64,000 bases of DNA. It comes from Brevundimonas sp. GTDB taxonomy: Bacteria > Pseudomonadota > Alphaproteobacteria > Caulobacterales > Caulobacteraceae. This document shows, in pieces, positions 34,776-45,272 of the stretch (the stretch's first letter is position 1; each line of letters opens with the position of its first letter). Below the pieces are notes generated by a model. It made no database searches. It was not told the origin of the DNA and saw only the letters and a program-made list of their open reading frames with translations. The stretch covers positions 62,001 to 126,000 of the forward strand of contig NZ_JAQSDY010000027.1 of NCBI RefSeq assembly GCF_029946145.1. The letters are read 5' to 3'. Made by a program: the position numbers and the translations under genes.

Positions 34776-35402
34776 TCAGTCTTCCGGAGTGTTCGCCCCG
34801 GCCATCCAGCGGGCTTCATAGTCGGCGGCCGTCCGGCGGATCAGATCCAGAATCGCAAGATGTCCGATCAGACCCGACAATCGCGGCGCATCCTCACCGG
34901 GGTTCAGTTTCAGGTTCCGGTTGGTCGTGAGCGCCTGAAGCGTCCGGCCGTCCTCGGGGCGGCTCCGCCCGAACCCGCACAGAGGCTGGTCGTCGTCCAG
35001 CAGGATGGCTCCCTGCTCGCCCGACGGCGGCGCCGCGCGAAACTGGTGCGCGCTCAGCAACCCCGCCTGCGCCCTCAGCTTGCCGGAACGCTCGAAGATC
35101 AGCACACGCTGGTCCGTCAACGCATAGGTCTCGCCGATCCGGCGGGCCAGCCAACGCCCGGTGCGCCAGCTGTCCTGAAGGAGGCCGATCAGAAAGACGA
35201 TGCCGATGACGATGACGATCGGGCTCTCGCGCAGCTCCCATGCCGACGCCCCGACCAGCAGCAGGATCAGCCACCAGAACAGGTTGAACACGATGGCCGC
35301 CCCCTGACGGCGCGACAGGAACTGCAGCGAATGGGGCGCGCCGGTCCAGATGACCCTTTCGCCCGGTTGCAGCAGGTCGCGGGCCGCCGTCTCCGGCGTC
35401 AC
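34776..35402 (-). CDS. membrane protein of unknown function, PH-like
   Basis: A 208-residue protein. Two adjacent hydrophobic helices at about 38-75 (FNLFWWLILLLVGASAW and IVIVIGIVFLIGLL) are followed by ETYALTDQRVLIFERSGKL. This resembles the YALTNRRV strand of bacterial pleckstrin-homology-like domains that follow two membrane helices. The start is GTG at 35402, overlapping the racemase stop (GTGA), so translation is coupled. The C-terminal third has no recognised features. Its role in an operon of racemase, desulfhydrase and nucleoside genes is not evident. Confidence 0.65.
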   Translation of the reverse strand: MTPETAARDLLQPGERVIWTGAPHSLQFLSRRQGAAIVFNLFWWLILLLVGASAWELRESPIVIVIGIVFLIGLLQDSWRTGRWLARRIGETYALTDQRVLIFERSGKLRAQAGLLSAHQFRAAPPSGEQGAILLDDDQPLCGFGRSRPEDGRTLQALTTNRNLKLNPGEDAPRLSGLIGHLAILDLIRRTAADYEARWMAGANTPED

Positions 35403-36061
35403 TTGCACCGGTCGACGCAGACCTGCGCCAGCACCTCGGCCGAATCCACCAGCGGAACGGACACGTCCCCCGCCCCCAGCAGCAGCGGCACCTCGGTGCA
35501 GCCCGCGATCACCGCCTCGGCCCCGGCCGCGACCAGGGTCGCCGCCAGCCGCCGCATCTCGGCGCGCGGCCCTTCGCCCAGGTCGCCGCGCTTCACCGCA
35601 TGAACGCAGGACATGAAGGCCTCGCGCGCCGCGCCGGTCAGCCGCACGATCTTCACGCCCTTGCCCTGCAGCGCACGGGCGTACAGCGCCTCGCCGCCCG
35701 GCGTGGCCAGGACGCCGATCTTCTTTGCCCCGCCCGCCGCCGCCGCCTCGGTCGTCTCGGCGATCATGTCGATGAAGGGCAGGCCGACCTTCCTGATCCC
35801 CGCCGCCTGGGCGTGGGCGGTGTTGCACGGCATGCACAGCACCTGCGCCCCCGCGTCCCGCAGCCGCATCGCCATCTGCCCCAGCGTCGCCTCGGCGGCG
35901 TCGGACTGGCGGTTGCGGTCCGGCACCTGCGGATTGATGTCGGCGATGATGCGGATGTGGTCCTGATCGCCCTGCGCCGGCGTCAGCGCCTGCACCCGCG
36001 CCAGAAACGCCACCGTCGCCGCCGGCCCCATGCCGCCCAGAACGCCCAATACCTTCGCCAT
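35399..36061 (-). CDS. aspartate/glutamate racemase family protein
   Basis: A 220-residue Asp/Glu racemase fold. It starts [20 protein letters not shown], with the two catalytic cysteines in MPCNTAH (C79) and IAGCTEVPLLL (C188). The GGMGP start and length fit aspartate racemase (YgeA/RacD-like), which interconverts L- and D-amino acids without a cofactor. The ATG overlaps the stop of the D-cysteine desulfhydrase gene, so the two D-amino-acid enzymes are translated together. Confidence 0.88.
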   Translation of the reverse strand: MAKVLGVLGGMGPAATVAFLARVQALTPAQGDQDHIRIIADINPQVPDRNRQSDAAEATLGQMAMRLRDAGAQVLCMPCNTAHAQAAGIRKVGLPFIDMIAETTEAAAAGGAKKIGVLATPGGEALYARALQGKGVKIVRLTGAAREAFMSCVHAVKRGDLGEGPRAEMRRLAATLVAAGAEAVIAGCTEVPLLLGAGDVSVPLVDSAEVLAQVCVDRCK

Positions 36062-37059
36062 CAGAGCGCTCCCTCGATCTCGCCCTGGTATCCGAACAGG
36101 CCCTGCGCCCCCCCGGTGTGCAGGAACACCACCGTCTCGTTCTCGAACCGCCCGGCCTTCGCCAGGGCGATCAGCCCCTTCATCGCCTTGCCGGTGTAGA
36201 CCGGGTCCAGCACGATCGCGTCGGTCCGCGCCGCCAGTTTCAGCGCCTCGATCACCGCCCCGTCGATCAGGCCATAGCCCTCGCCGACATAGTCGCAATC
36301 GGCCACCACCATCGCCTCCGTCACCGCATCGGGCCGCCCCAGCAGGGCCGCCGTCTCGCGCGCCAGCTTGAGCACATTTTCCTCCTGCTTCGCCTTCGGC
36401 GCCCGCACCCCGATGCCAAGCACCGGAATATCGGCCCCCATCACCGCCAGCCCGGCCACCAGCCCGGCATGCGTCCCGGCGCTGCCCGTGGCGGTGATGA
36501 TCCGGTCCACCTGCATGTCCAGCTCGTCCGCCTGGACCACGATCTCGCGCGCGCAGTCGACATAGCCCAACGCCCCCACCGGGTTCGAACCCCCGCCCGG
36601 GATGATGTAGGGTTTGCCGCCGCGCGCCCGCACCTCGGCCGCCGTCTTCTCCAGCTCGGCCGTCATGTCGCTGCCGCCGGGCACCGTGCGCATCCCCGCC
36701 CCGAACAGCCGATCCATCAGGACGTTGCCGTTGTGCGTATAGTCGATGGCTTTCGACCCCGTCCGCTCCTCCAGGATGACCTCGCAGGCGAAGCCGTGCG
36801 CCGCGGCCGCGGCCGCCGTCTGGCGCACATGGTTCGACTGCACCGCACCCTGGGTCACCAGGGTGTCGGCGCCCTGCTCCATCGCGTCGCCCAGCAGGAA
36901 TTCCAGCTTGCGGGTCTTGTTGCCGCCGCCGGCCAGACCCGTGCAGTCGTCACGTTTGATCCAGATCTCGACGCCCAGCGCCTCGCTCAGCCGCGGCAGC
37001 GGCTCCAGCGGGGTCGGCAGATGGGCGAGACGAACGCGCGGAAAGCGGGCGAGGTGCAT
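36061..37059 (-). CDS. D-cysteine desulfhydrase/ACC deaminase family PLP enzyme
   Basis: A 332-residue fold-type II PLP enzyme. [14 protein letters not shown] contains K48, matching the PLP lysine of ACC deaminase and Dcy[19 protein letters not shown] is the following substrate loop, and [13 protein letters not shown] binds the phosphate. The residues visible do not separate D-cysteine desulfhydrase from ACC deaminase, but pairing with a racemase favours a D-amino-acid role. ATG at 37059 begins the conserved domain. It is the first gene of a leftward operon of up to five genes. Confidence 0.85.
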   Translation of the reverse strand: MHLARFPRVRLAHLPTPLEPLPRLSEALGVEIWIKRDDCTGLAGGGNKTRKLEFLLGDAMEQGADTLVTQGAVQSNHVRQTAAAAAAHGFACEVILEERTGSKAIDYTHNGNVLMDRLFGAGMRTVPGGSDMTAELEKTAAEVRARGGKPYIIPGGGSNPVGALGYVDCAREIVVQADELDMQVDRIITATGSAGTHAGLVAGLAVMGADIPVLGIGVRAPKAKQEENVLKLARETAALLGRPDAVTEAMVVADCDYVGEGYGLIDGAVIEALKLAARTDAIVLDPVYTGKAMKGLIALAKAGRFENETVVFLHTGGAQGLFGYQGEIEGAL

Positions 37060-37186
37060 GGGTAGGCGGCTCCGGTGTCCGCCCCTTCTAGACGCCTCCG
37101 GACGATTTGCCGACCGGTTCGCCAATGTTTCGACGCGGCTCCCCGGCGGCGAACCTCAAGCCTGGCCTTTCACCCTCGGCGGCCGA

Positions 37187-37624
37187 TCAGGGAAACGACC
37201 GCCCGGGCGCTCGGACCGCGTCGGCCTTCCGCAACGCGTCCAGCAGAATCCCGACCACCTCGCGAGGCGTCAGCTCGTCATCATCGATCAGACTGTCCAG
37301 GGCCGCGCCATGGACGGGGGTGATCCGCGCGTTGGCCATGGACCAGCGGCTGAACAGGCGTTCGGAGATGGGCTCGCGCCCCATAAGGACGACGTCGCGG
37401 TGGCGGGGATCGCTCTCCAGCCGCCGCAACAGGGCGTCCAGCGCCTGCGCCGATCCTTCCACGACCTGGATATAACGGTCGCGGTGCGCGGCCAGCACCC
37501 CGGTCAGACCGTCCCGGTCGTTGTTGCGCTGCGACTCGGCCAGGATGACGGCCAGGTTGCCAAACGAGGATGTGGTGCCCGTGGCGGTGCTTTCATAGAC
37601 CAGCCGTTCCAGACGCAGACTCAT
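37187..37624 (-). CDS. BLUF-domain blue-light photoreceptor
   Basis: A 145-residue single-domain BLUF protein. LERLVYESTA carries Tyr10, RNNDRDGLTGVL carries Asn35, and RYIQVVEGSAQ carries Gln53: the Tyr, Asn and Gln that form the flavin hydrogen-bond network in AppA and other BLUF proteins. RLFSRWSMA has the semi-conserved Trp94, and D-x-RHRDV is the usual turn. All photochemical residues are present, so it should bind FAD and respond to blue light. There is no effector domain, so the signal must pass by protein contact. A TetR gene lies divergently 329 bases away and is the nearest possible partner. Confidence 0.9.
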   Translation of the reverse strand: MSLRLERLVYESTATGTTSSFGNLAVILAESQRNNDRDGLTGVLAAHRDRYIQVVEGSAQALDALLRRLESDPRHRDVVLMGREPISERLFSRWSMANARITPVHGAALDSLIDDDELTPREVVGILLDALRKADAVRAPGRSFP

Positions 37625-37953
37625 GCTTGCCCTCTTTATCGTCGGCCTTAATGCAACTCCGCCCCCGGGGTTGCAGGCGCGTTAAAGATTTGCCCCGGAA
37701 CGGAAATGTCCGTTTCCCGACATGGACCGTCCAGGTCCCGCCCTCACGGCCGGCAAAATTTTTACAACGGCGAGGAACGGTTTTCCGGGACCGCGGTTTA
37801 TCGATCGGACCTTGCGGCGATGCGCGCTCGACAGAGTCCTCCGCGGCCCGGTCTCTGCCACGCCCCCCGACGCAGACCGGGCCGCAACCCTCTTCCCCCC
37901 GCCATCCCCCGCGCCGCTTGCCGACTCACCTCGCGCGGCCCGATGCTGCGCGC
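37625..37953. other. divergent region between BLUF and TetR genes
   Basis: No gene is supported in these 329 bases. A near-palindrome GGAACGGA-AATG-TCCGTTTCC lies at 37697-37717 and could be the TetR protein's own operator or serve both directions. A run CAAAATTTTTAC near 37750-37770 is A+T-rich. Confidence 0.4.
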
Positions 37954-38565
37954 ATGGCCGAATCGCCCGTCAGACTGCGCGACCGCAGCGCCACCGAGAC
38001 CGCCATCGTCGCGGCGGGCGAGCGCATCCTGCTGCGCGATGGCTTTCCCGGCCTGAACGTCCAGACCCTGGCCGCCGAGACCGGCTGCGACCGCAAGCTG
38101 GTCTATCGCTATTTCGACGGCGCCGACGGGGTGGTCGACCGCATCGCCCGCCGGGCCAACGCGGCGCTCGCGGCCAGCCTGGCGTCCATCCCCCTGGTCG
38201 AGACCGCCAGCCTTCGCACCTTCGCCCGCATCAGCCTGCTGACCTGGCTGGCCGCCCTGCGCGCCAGTCCGCTGTCCCTGCGCCTGATGGCCTGGGCGCT
38301 GGTCGAGGACTCCGACCTGCTGCGCCGTGTCGAGGCCGAGCGCGCCGCCGTGCTGCAGAACTGGATGCGTGAGCGCCGCCCCCGCCTGCGCGTCCCGCCC
38401 GAAGGCGATCCGACGGCTCTCAACGCGGTGCTTCTGGCCGCCGTCCAGCAGCTGGCCCTGTCGGCCGATCGGCGCGGCGGCGTCGCCGGCCTGACCCTCG
38501 ACGCCGAGGGCTGGCCCCGCGCCGAGGCCGCGCTGGACCGCCTGCTGCTCGCCTTCCCCGACTGA
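37954..38565 (+). CDS. TetR/AcrR-family transcriptional regulator
   Basis: A 203-residue regulator. The N-terminal helix-turn-helix (about 10-57) includes RDGFPGLNVQTLAAETGCDRKLVYRYF, which follows the TetR pattern with the YRYF recognition-helix end. The C-terminal helical region (RTFARISLLTWLAALRASPL and onward) is the ligand/dimer domain. ATG at 37954 is chosen because it lies just before the domain; the frame upstream has no conserved look. It is divergent from the BLUF gene and 38 bases before a TIGR02587 membrane protein, which it may control. Confidence 0.8.
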   Translation: MAESPVRLRDRSATETAIVAAGERILLRDGFPGLNVQTLAAETGCDRKLVYRYFDGADGVVDRIARRANAALAASLASIPLVETASLRTFARISLLTWLAALRASPLSLRLMAWALVEDSDLLRRVEAERAAVLQNWMRERRPRLRVPPEGDPTALNAVLLAAVQQLALSADRRGGVAGLTLDAEGWPRAEAALDRLLLAFPD

Positions 38566-38603
38566 ACCGGGAGCCTCGGCGCTGCAGAGGCGTTGGGGAC
38601 CCG

Positions 38604-39428
38604 ATGACTGCCAGGCTCGCGATCAACACAAGCCGGGAACGCGCCTATGCGGCCAGCCTCGGCCGGGCCTTCGGCGGGGCCCTGATCTTCGCCTTCCCGC
38701 TTCTGATGACGATGGAGATGTGGGCGCTCGGCGTCGCCATTCAGCCCGCTCGGCTGATCGCCTTCGTCCTGCTGACCCTGCCCCTGCTTTACGGCCTGTC
38801 CGACTATGCCGGGTTCAACGCCCGGCGCGGCTGGCGCAACGACGTGTTCAACAGCCTGTCCGCCCTGGCCGTGGGCTTCACCACCGCGGCGGCCTTCCTC
38901 GCCCTGTTCGGTCTGCTGGGTCCCGACATCAACGCGGGGGAGGCCATCGGCCGGATCACCCTGCAGGGCCTTCCCGCCGCCATTGGCGCGACCCTGGCCC
39001 GCCGCCAGCTCGGCGCGGGCGCCGACGAGGGCGCAGAGGACACCGCCCCCTACCACGGCGAACTGTTCCTGATGGCCGCCGGCGCCCTGGTTCTGGCCTT
39101 CAATGTCGCCCCGACGGAAGAGGTCATCCTGATCGGCTACCAGATGGCCGGCTGGCAGATACTGCTGCTGGCCCTGATCTCGATCGTCCTGCTGCACCTG
39201 CTGGTGTTCTCCGTCGGCTTCGCCGGTCAGGAGTCCGCCAGCCACCCCGGGGCGGCCCTGTTCCGGTTCACCATCGTCGGCTACGCCCTCGCCATCCTGG
39301 TCAGCCTGTTCGTGCTGTGGGTGTTCGGGCGGCTGGACGGCCAGGCGCCGTCGATGATGGTGTCCACCACCGTGGTGCTCGCCTTCCCCGCCGCCCTTGG
39401 GGCCGCCGTCGCGCGGCTGCTGGTATAG
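38604..39428 (+). CDS. TIGR02587-type integral membrane protein (DUF2391-like)
   Basis: A 274-residue membrane protein with about seven hydrophobic helices. Sequence features such as RAFGGALIFAFPLLMTMEMW, LSDYAGFNARRGW and NVAPTEEVILIGYQM match my memory of the TIGR02587 putative integral membrane family. These genes are often followed by a TIGR02588 gene, as here. The function is unknown; no catalytic or transport motif is visible. It may be co-transcribed with the upstream TetR gene. Confidence 0.75.
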   Translation: MTARLAINTSRERAYAASLGRAFGGALIFAFPLLMTMEMWALGVAIQPARLIAFVLLTLPLLYGLSDYAGFNARRGWRNDVFNSLSALAVGFTTAAAFLALFGLLGPDINAGEAIGRITLQGLPAAIGATLARRQLGAGADEGAEDTAPYHGELFLMAAGALVLAFNVAPTEEVILIGYQMAGWQILLLALISIVLLHLLVFSVGFAGQESASHPGAALFRFTIVGYALAILVSLFVLWVFGRLDGQAPSMMVSTTVVLAFPAALGAAVARLLV

Positions 39429-39432
39429 TTAC

Positions 39433-39840
39433 ATGGCTCGAAAACCCGCCCCCGCCCGCAAGACTCCCGCGTCACGGCCCCTTCTTGAATGGGCCGTGGC
39501 CGGTCTGGGTCTGGTCGTGACCGTCGGGGTCCTGATCGTGCTGGCCGCGGCCGCCCTCGCGCCCGCGTCACCGCCCGCGCTTTCGGCGCGCGCCGCCTCG
39601 GTCGCGCCGGTCGCCGCCGGCTTCCGGGTCGAGGTCGAGGTCCGCAACAGCGGCCGTCAGACCGCCGCCGCGGTCGAGGTCGAGGGCGTCCTGACACCGC
39701 CGGCCGGCGCGCCCGAAACCGCCACCGCCACCCTCGACTATGTCCCGGGCGGCGGCGTCGAAGCCCTGAACCTGCTGTTCCGCCAGGACCCCCGTCAGGG
39801 GCGGCTCGAACTGACCGTGCGCGGCTGGTCCGAGCCCTGA
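39433..39840 (+). CDS. TIGR02588-type membrane-anchored protein
   Basis: A 135-residue protein. A basic N terminus (MARKPAPARKTPASRP) leads into one membrane helix (AGLGLVVTVGVLIVLAAAAL), then an extracytoplasmic beta-rich domain (FRVEVEVRNSGRQTAAAVEV and following) resembling a small immunoglobulin-like fold. This layout and the position four bases after the TIGR02587 gene fit TIGR02588. The two proteins probably form a complex. The biological role is unknown. Confidence 0.72.
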   Translation: MARKPAPARKTPASRPLLEWAVAGLGLVVTVGVLIVLAAAALAPASPPALSARAASVAPVAAGFRVEVEVRNSGRQTAAAVEVEGVLTPPAGAPETATATLDYVPGGGVEALNLLFRQDPRQGRLELTVRGWSEP

Positions 39841-40054
39841 GTCGCCGTCAGAACGTCAGCCGCATGTCGTATCGGTCGCCGCCGGGCGCATGGCCGTCGC
39901 GCTGAACGGCCTCGATCACGAAACCGAACCTCCCGTGGAAGCCTGTCGCATGCACGCCGGTGTCCGGCCCGTCGCCGACGTTCCGGTCGTCTCCGTCCGC
40001 TTCCGAGGCCCTTGCGCCCGCTTGACCCTCGCGGTCGGCGGGCGCAGTTTCCCG

Positions 40055-40150
40055 GCGTTCTCCGGGGGGTCGCATCCGAGCGGCTGAGATTGGCGTATTC
40101 GCCTGACCCGTCGAACCTGATCCGGGTCATGCCGGCGAAGGGATGGGAAT
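40055..40150 (+). ncRNA. TPP (THI-element) riboswitch
   Basis: Conserved TPP-aptamer blocks occur in order. GGGGGGTCGCATCCGAGCGG starts the P1/P2 side, GGCTGAGAT (40082-40090) is the pyrimidine-sensor CUGAGA, and GACCCGTCGAACCTGATCCG with GGGTCATGCCGGCGAAGGGA forms the ACCTGATC / ATGCC / CGAAGGGA pyrophosphate-sensor side. It lies about 157 bases before thiC, whose product makes the thiamine pyrimidine. It should lower thiC expression when TPP is plentiful. The expression platform is probably displaced by the palindrome that follows. Confidence 0.93.
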
Positions 40151-40160
40151 TGTCTTTTCG

Positions 40161-42226
<2,066 letters not shown>

Positions 42227-42282
42227 CGACTTGTCGGCATAGGCACGATCAAGCTAGACCGCATTTCAAATGGAGGTTGAGT

Positions 42283-43818
42283 GTGGCCAATCTTGAAGAG
42301 GTATTTCGTCTAGCCGGCGTGCCGACTTACACCTTCGTCGAACCGCTGCGCTACGGTGCCATTAAAGTAGCCGTTCGAACGCCCGGTCGCTGTGTTGTTC
42401 TCGAGGGCCCATCCGGCATTGGCAAAACGACCACTGTCACTCAAATCGTGGAGAACCTCGGGAAGGGCGGCGAGATCATCCAACTGAGCGCTCGAAGGCC
42501 TGCGGACATCGATATGATTTCCGCGCTCCCAGACATGGGGAAGATCGGCACAGTCGTTATCGATGATTTTCATAGACTGACAGACGAAGTAAAATCTAAA
42601 CTATCGGACTACATGAAGTTGCTCGCCGATACGTCTGACGAGCACTCCCAACTTGTCCTGATTGGGATCAACAAAGCGGGCGATCAACTTGTTCAAGTTG
42701 CTCACGATTTGGGTTTGCGTATTGATATATTCAAAATGGAGGCAAACCCGCCGGATAAGGTTGAGGAGCTCATCGCTAAAGGAGCAGACGCTCTCAACGT
42801 TAGATTTCTTGATAACTCTCAGATCGCAAATGCTGCGCAAGGAAGTTTCCATATAGCGCAGGTTTTGTGTCATTATATATGCGTTGAAGCGGAAATTACT
42901 GAGACTCAAGAAACGCTTACCGAGATCGATGTCTCAGTAGACGTTGTTATAGATCGCGTTATGGCTGACCTCGGACGGCAATTTATGACTCCGTCTCTAG
43001 TTTTTGCAGGCGGATCCAAAATCCGCCGAGAGGGGCGAGCTCCGTACCTTCACATTTTGAAGTGGCTTTCGGAAAGCGACGACTGGTCTCTCGATCTTGC
43101 TGAATTGCTTCGCCTGCACCCAGAACACAAAGGCAGCATCGGACAAGTTATAAAAAAAGGACACTTGGAAGCTCTGCTGCGCGACAAATCCGAAGTGCTT
43201 GGTCATCACTTCCATTATGAACCGTCCACAAGGGTTCTAAGCGTCGAGGACCCGAAACTAATATTCTTCCTGAGAAACCTAGTATGGCGTAATTTTACCC
43301 GCAAAGCTGGTTTCGCGACCGACTACTTCAAGGGTGCCTACGATTTTGCTCTGTCGTTTGCGGGTAACCAGCGAGAGATCGCTCACGAGCTTCACAACAT
43401 TCTAGAAGAACGTGAGGTGTCTGTGTTCTATGACCACAACGAACAACATCGAATCATCGCCCGTAATGTGGAAGATTACTTAGGGCCAATATATCGGACA
43501 GAGGCGAGGTATGTGGTTCCGATACTGTCCGCCGAATACCCCACGCGGATTTGGACCAAATTTGAGAGCGATCAGTTCCGGCAGCGGTTCGGTGAAGAGG
43601 CGGTCATACCAGTCCGTCTAACTGACGTTAGGGAGGGCTTCTTCTCTGAGGAGCGGAACTACGGCGGCTTGGCTTTCGATCCGGCAGGAGACCAAACCGC
43701 ACAGCTCCGCGCTATCGCTGACATTCTCTGTGCGCGACTAGAAGAAGACCGGGAGAAGGCTGACGTTGAGGCAGATGAAGCGGCGCAAGTCGAAGCTTCG
43801 GCCGCGAACGACAGCTAA
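42283..43818 (+). CDS. ATPase-TIR domain protein (putative immune NADase)
   Basis: A 511-residue protein of two parts. The N-terminal ATPase has Walker A GPSGIGKTT (42-50), Walker B VVIDD (91-95) and a sensor-like LVLIGIN (124-130). A helical, winged-helix-like region extends to about 345. A C-terminal TIR domain (352 to about 447) starts AYDFALSFAGNQREIA, has VSVFYDH (379-385) and IWTKFESDQF with E428, the position of the NAD-cleaving glutamate (W-x3-E) in active TIRs. No repeat-type sensor is present. GGAGG at 42272-42276 fits the GTG start. The gene is clearly A+T-richer than its neighbours (26 G+C of 60 in 42721-42780). Its domains resemble STAND/TIR anti-phage proteins, which deplete NAD on infection; that role is inference. 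Confidence 0.82.
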   Translation: MANLEEVFRLAGVPTYTFVEPLRYGAIKVAVRTPGRCVVLEGPSGIGKTTTVTQIVENLGKGGEIIQLSARRPADIDMISALPDMGKIGTVVIDDFHRLTDEVKSKLSDYMKLLADTSDEHSQLVLIGINKAGDQLVQVAHDLGLRIDIFKMEANPPDKVEELIAKGADALNVRFLDNSQIANAAQGSFHIAQVLCHYICVEAEITETQETLTEIDVSVDVVIDRVMADLGRQFMTPSLVFAGGSKIRREGRAPYLHILKWLSESDDWSLDLAELLRLHPEHKGSIGQVIKKGHLEALLRDKSEVLGHHFHYEPSTRVLSVEDPKLIFFLRNLVWRNFTRKAGFATDYFKGAYDFALSFAGNQREIAHELHNILEEREVSVFYDHNEQHRIIARNVEDYLGPIYRTEARYVVPILSAEYPTRIWTKFESDQFRQRFGEEAVIPVRLTDVREGFFSEERNYGGLAFDPAGDQTAQLRAIADILCARLEEDREKADVEADEAAQVEASAANDS

Positions 43819-43906
43819 AACTGCGCTTCGCCACTAGGCCGCCCCGGCCTACCATTTCGGACGCTGAGCCCCACAGCCTCCCCTCCCGTTCGGGATGACT
43901 TCTGGC

Positions 43907-44569
43907 TCACCCCTCCCCCGCCATCCCCCGCAACGCCTCCTCAAACACCCCCGCCGGCTGCCCGCCCGAGATCAGCCACTTCCCCTCCACCACCACGGCG
44001 GGCACGCCGTTGATCCCGCGCGAGACCCACAGCGCCTCCGCCGCCCGCACCTCGGCGGCATAGAGGTCGTCGGCCAGCACCTCGACCGCCTTGTCCCGAT
44101 CCAGCCCCGCCGCCGCCGCCGCGTCGGCCAGGACGGCGGCGTCCGTCAGTGTCTTCCCGTCGGTGAAATGGGTCGCGAACAGCGCCTTCTTCAGCGCCCT
44201 CTGTTCCGCCGCCCCGACCGTCCCCGCCCAGTGCAAGAGCCGGTGGGCGTCGAAGGTGTTCCAGATGCGGCTGTCCGGCCCCATCCGCATGTCGAACCCC
44301 GGCCAGGCCTCGGCCGCCCGTTCGGTGATCATGGCCCGGTTGGCCGCCGACTGTTCGGGGGTCGAGCCGTATTTGCGGCCGATGTGTTCGACGATGTTCT
44401 CGCCCTCGGGCGGCATCTGCGGGTTCAGCTCGAACGGCTGGAAATGCACCTCGGCCGTGATCCCCTCGGCCTTCAGCGCCTCCAGCGCCGTTTCCAGCCC
44501 GCCCAGCCCCACGACGCACCAGGGGCAGACGATGTCGGAGACGAAGTCGATGTGCAGGGTGCGGGTCAT
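43907..44569 (-). CDS. DsbA-family oxidoreductase (FrnE-like)
   Basis: A 220-residue thioredoxin-fold protein without a signal peptide. IDFVSDIVCPWCVVG holds the CPWC pair (C15, C18), FQPFELNPQMPPEGENI is the FrnE-type insertion, and GINGVPAVVVEGKWLISGGQP contains the cis-Pro loop. It belongs with cytosolic FrnE/2-hydroxychromene-2-carboxylate-isomerase-like DsbA homologues, which handle disulfides or polyketide steps. The exact substrate is unknown. It converges with the ATPase-TIR gene. Confidence 0.88.
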   Translation of the reverse strand: MTRTLHIDFVSDIVCPWCVVGLGGLETALEALKAEGITAEVHFQPFELNPQMPPEGENIVEHIGRKYGSTPEQSAANRAMITERAAEAWPGFDMRMGPDSRIWNTFDAHRLLHWAGTVGAAEQRALKKALFATHFTDGKTLTDAAVLADAAAAAGLDRDKAVEVLADDLYAAEVRAAEALWVSRGINGVPAVVVEGKWLISGGQPAGVFEEALRGMAGEG

Positions 44570-44601
44570 GGGATGTCTCCGGTGGGCGCCTCATACAGGT
44601 T

Positions 44602-44653
44602 CCTTCTCCCCTTGCGGGAGAAGGTGGCATGCGAAGCATGACGGATGAGGGTC
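44602..44653. repeat. palindromic repeat, family B
   Basis: CCTTCTCCCCTTGCGGGAGAAGG (44602-44624) is a hairpin whose arms CCTTCTCCC and GGGAGAAGG match. It is followed by TGGCATGCGAAGCATGACGG and ATGAGG. The same order (GCGGGAGAAGG, a short GCGAAGC hairpin, ACGGATGAGG) recurs at 45870-45912. It lies between divergently placed small genes. Confidence 0.7.
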
Positions 44654-44703
44654 ACACAGACGGGTGAGTCATCCGCTCGCATGGCCACGGCCGGAGCGAC
44701 GGG

Positions 44704-44913
44704 CTACGGCCGGTTCCGCAACCTCAGCCTCGGCGCCAGGACCCAGGCCAGAGGGACCGAGACCGCGCCGGTGGCGGCGATCATCCACCAGACGGCGGCC
44801 ATTATCTCCGAGGCCTCCAGCGGCGCGGCCAGCAGGGCGACCATGCCGAGGCCGAAGAACACCGCCTGGATCATCGGCCAGAGCAGGGCGGCGATGGCGA
44901 AACGGGTGCGCAT
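44704..44913 (-). CDS. small membrane protein
   Basis: A 69-residue protein with two hydrophobic helices (FAIAALLWPMIQAVFFGLGM and IMAAVWWMIAATGAVSVPLAW) and a basic tail ending in RLRLRNRP. ATG at 44913 follows GGAGACGCCCC on its strand, a GGAG-type ribosome site. The frame extends further upstream through repeat DNA, which is not coding. No family is recognised. Confidence 0.65.
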   Translation of the reverse strand: MRTRFAIAALLWPMIQAVFFGLGMVALLAAPLEASEIMAAVWWMIAATGAVSVPLAWVLAPRLRLRNRP

Positions 44914-45272
44914 GGGGCGTCTCCTTGGTGTGCCCCGAACAACGGCCCTCCGGCGCGGGCGTTCCGGTTCGGGGGGATGCCGCGGCGCACACTCCCTTCC
45001 TGTCGTCATCCCGGCGAAGGCCGGGACCCGGCGGCGCGCGAGAGCGCGAACCTGTCGCGGACACATCTGGTCGCTCCACCGAGCGTGAACAGGTCGCCTT
45101 CGGCGCCGCTGGGTCCCGGCCTTCGCCGGGATGACGACAGCATTTTTTCTGCACCCCCCAAAAACCGCTCAACCCCAACGAATCCAGACCCTTCCCCGCC
45201 CCCTCCCCCCCCTCCAGCCTCGCACGCCCCGAACCGCCCGTATGATTCCCGGTCAAAACGGAGACCGCACAG
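44914..45272. other. gap with palindromic element
   Basis: The 359-base gap between two small genes contains the family A palindrome (45002-45138) and a pyrimidine-rich stretch (about 45145-45235). No gene is supported. Confidence 0.55.
45002..45138. repeat. REP-like palindromic element, family A
   Basis: Arms 45002-45034 and 45106-45138 are 33 bases each and complementary except for one position. The core GTCATCCCGGCGAAGGCCGG recurs with small changes at 40161-40257. The 71-base centre is itself partly inverted (GCGAACCTGTC against GTGAACAGGT). The near-perfect ends with a variable centre look like a small non-autonomous mobile element or a REP pair. Confidence 0.8.

Noticed and set aside
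39848..40075. A minus-strand frame ending in a plausible protein tail (FGFVIEAVQRDGHAPGGDRY)
   Set aside because: The frame runs back through the TPP riboswitch, has no start or upstream domain, and could at most be a tiny remnant of a secreted beta protein.
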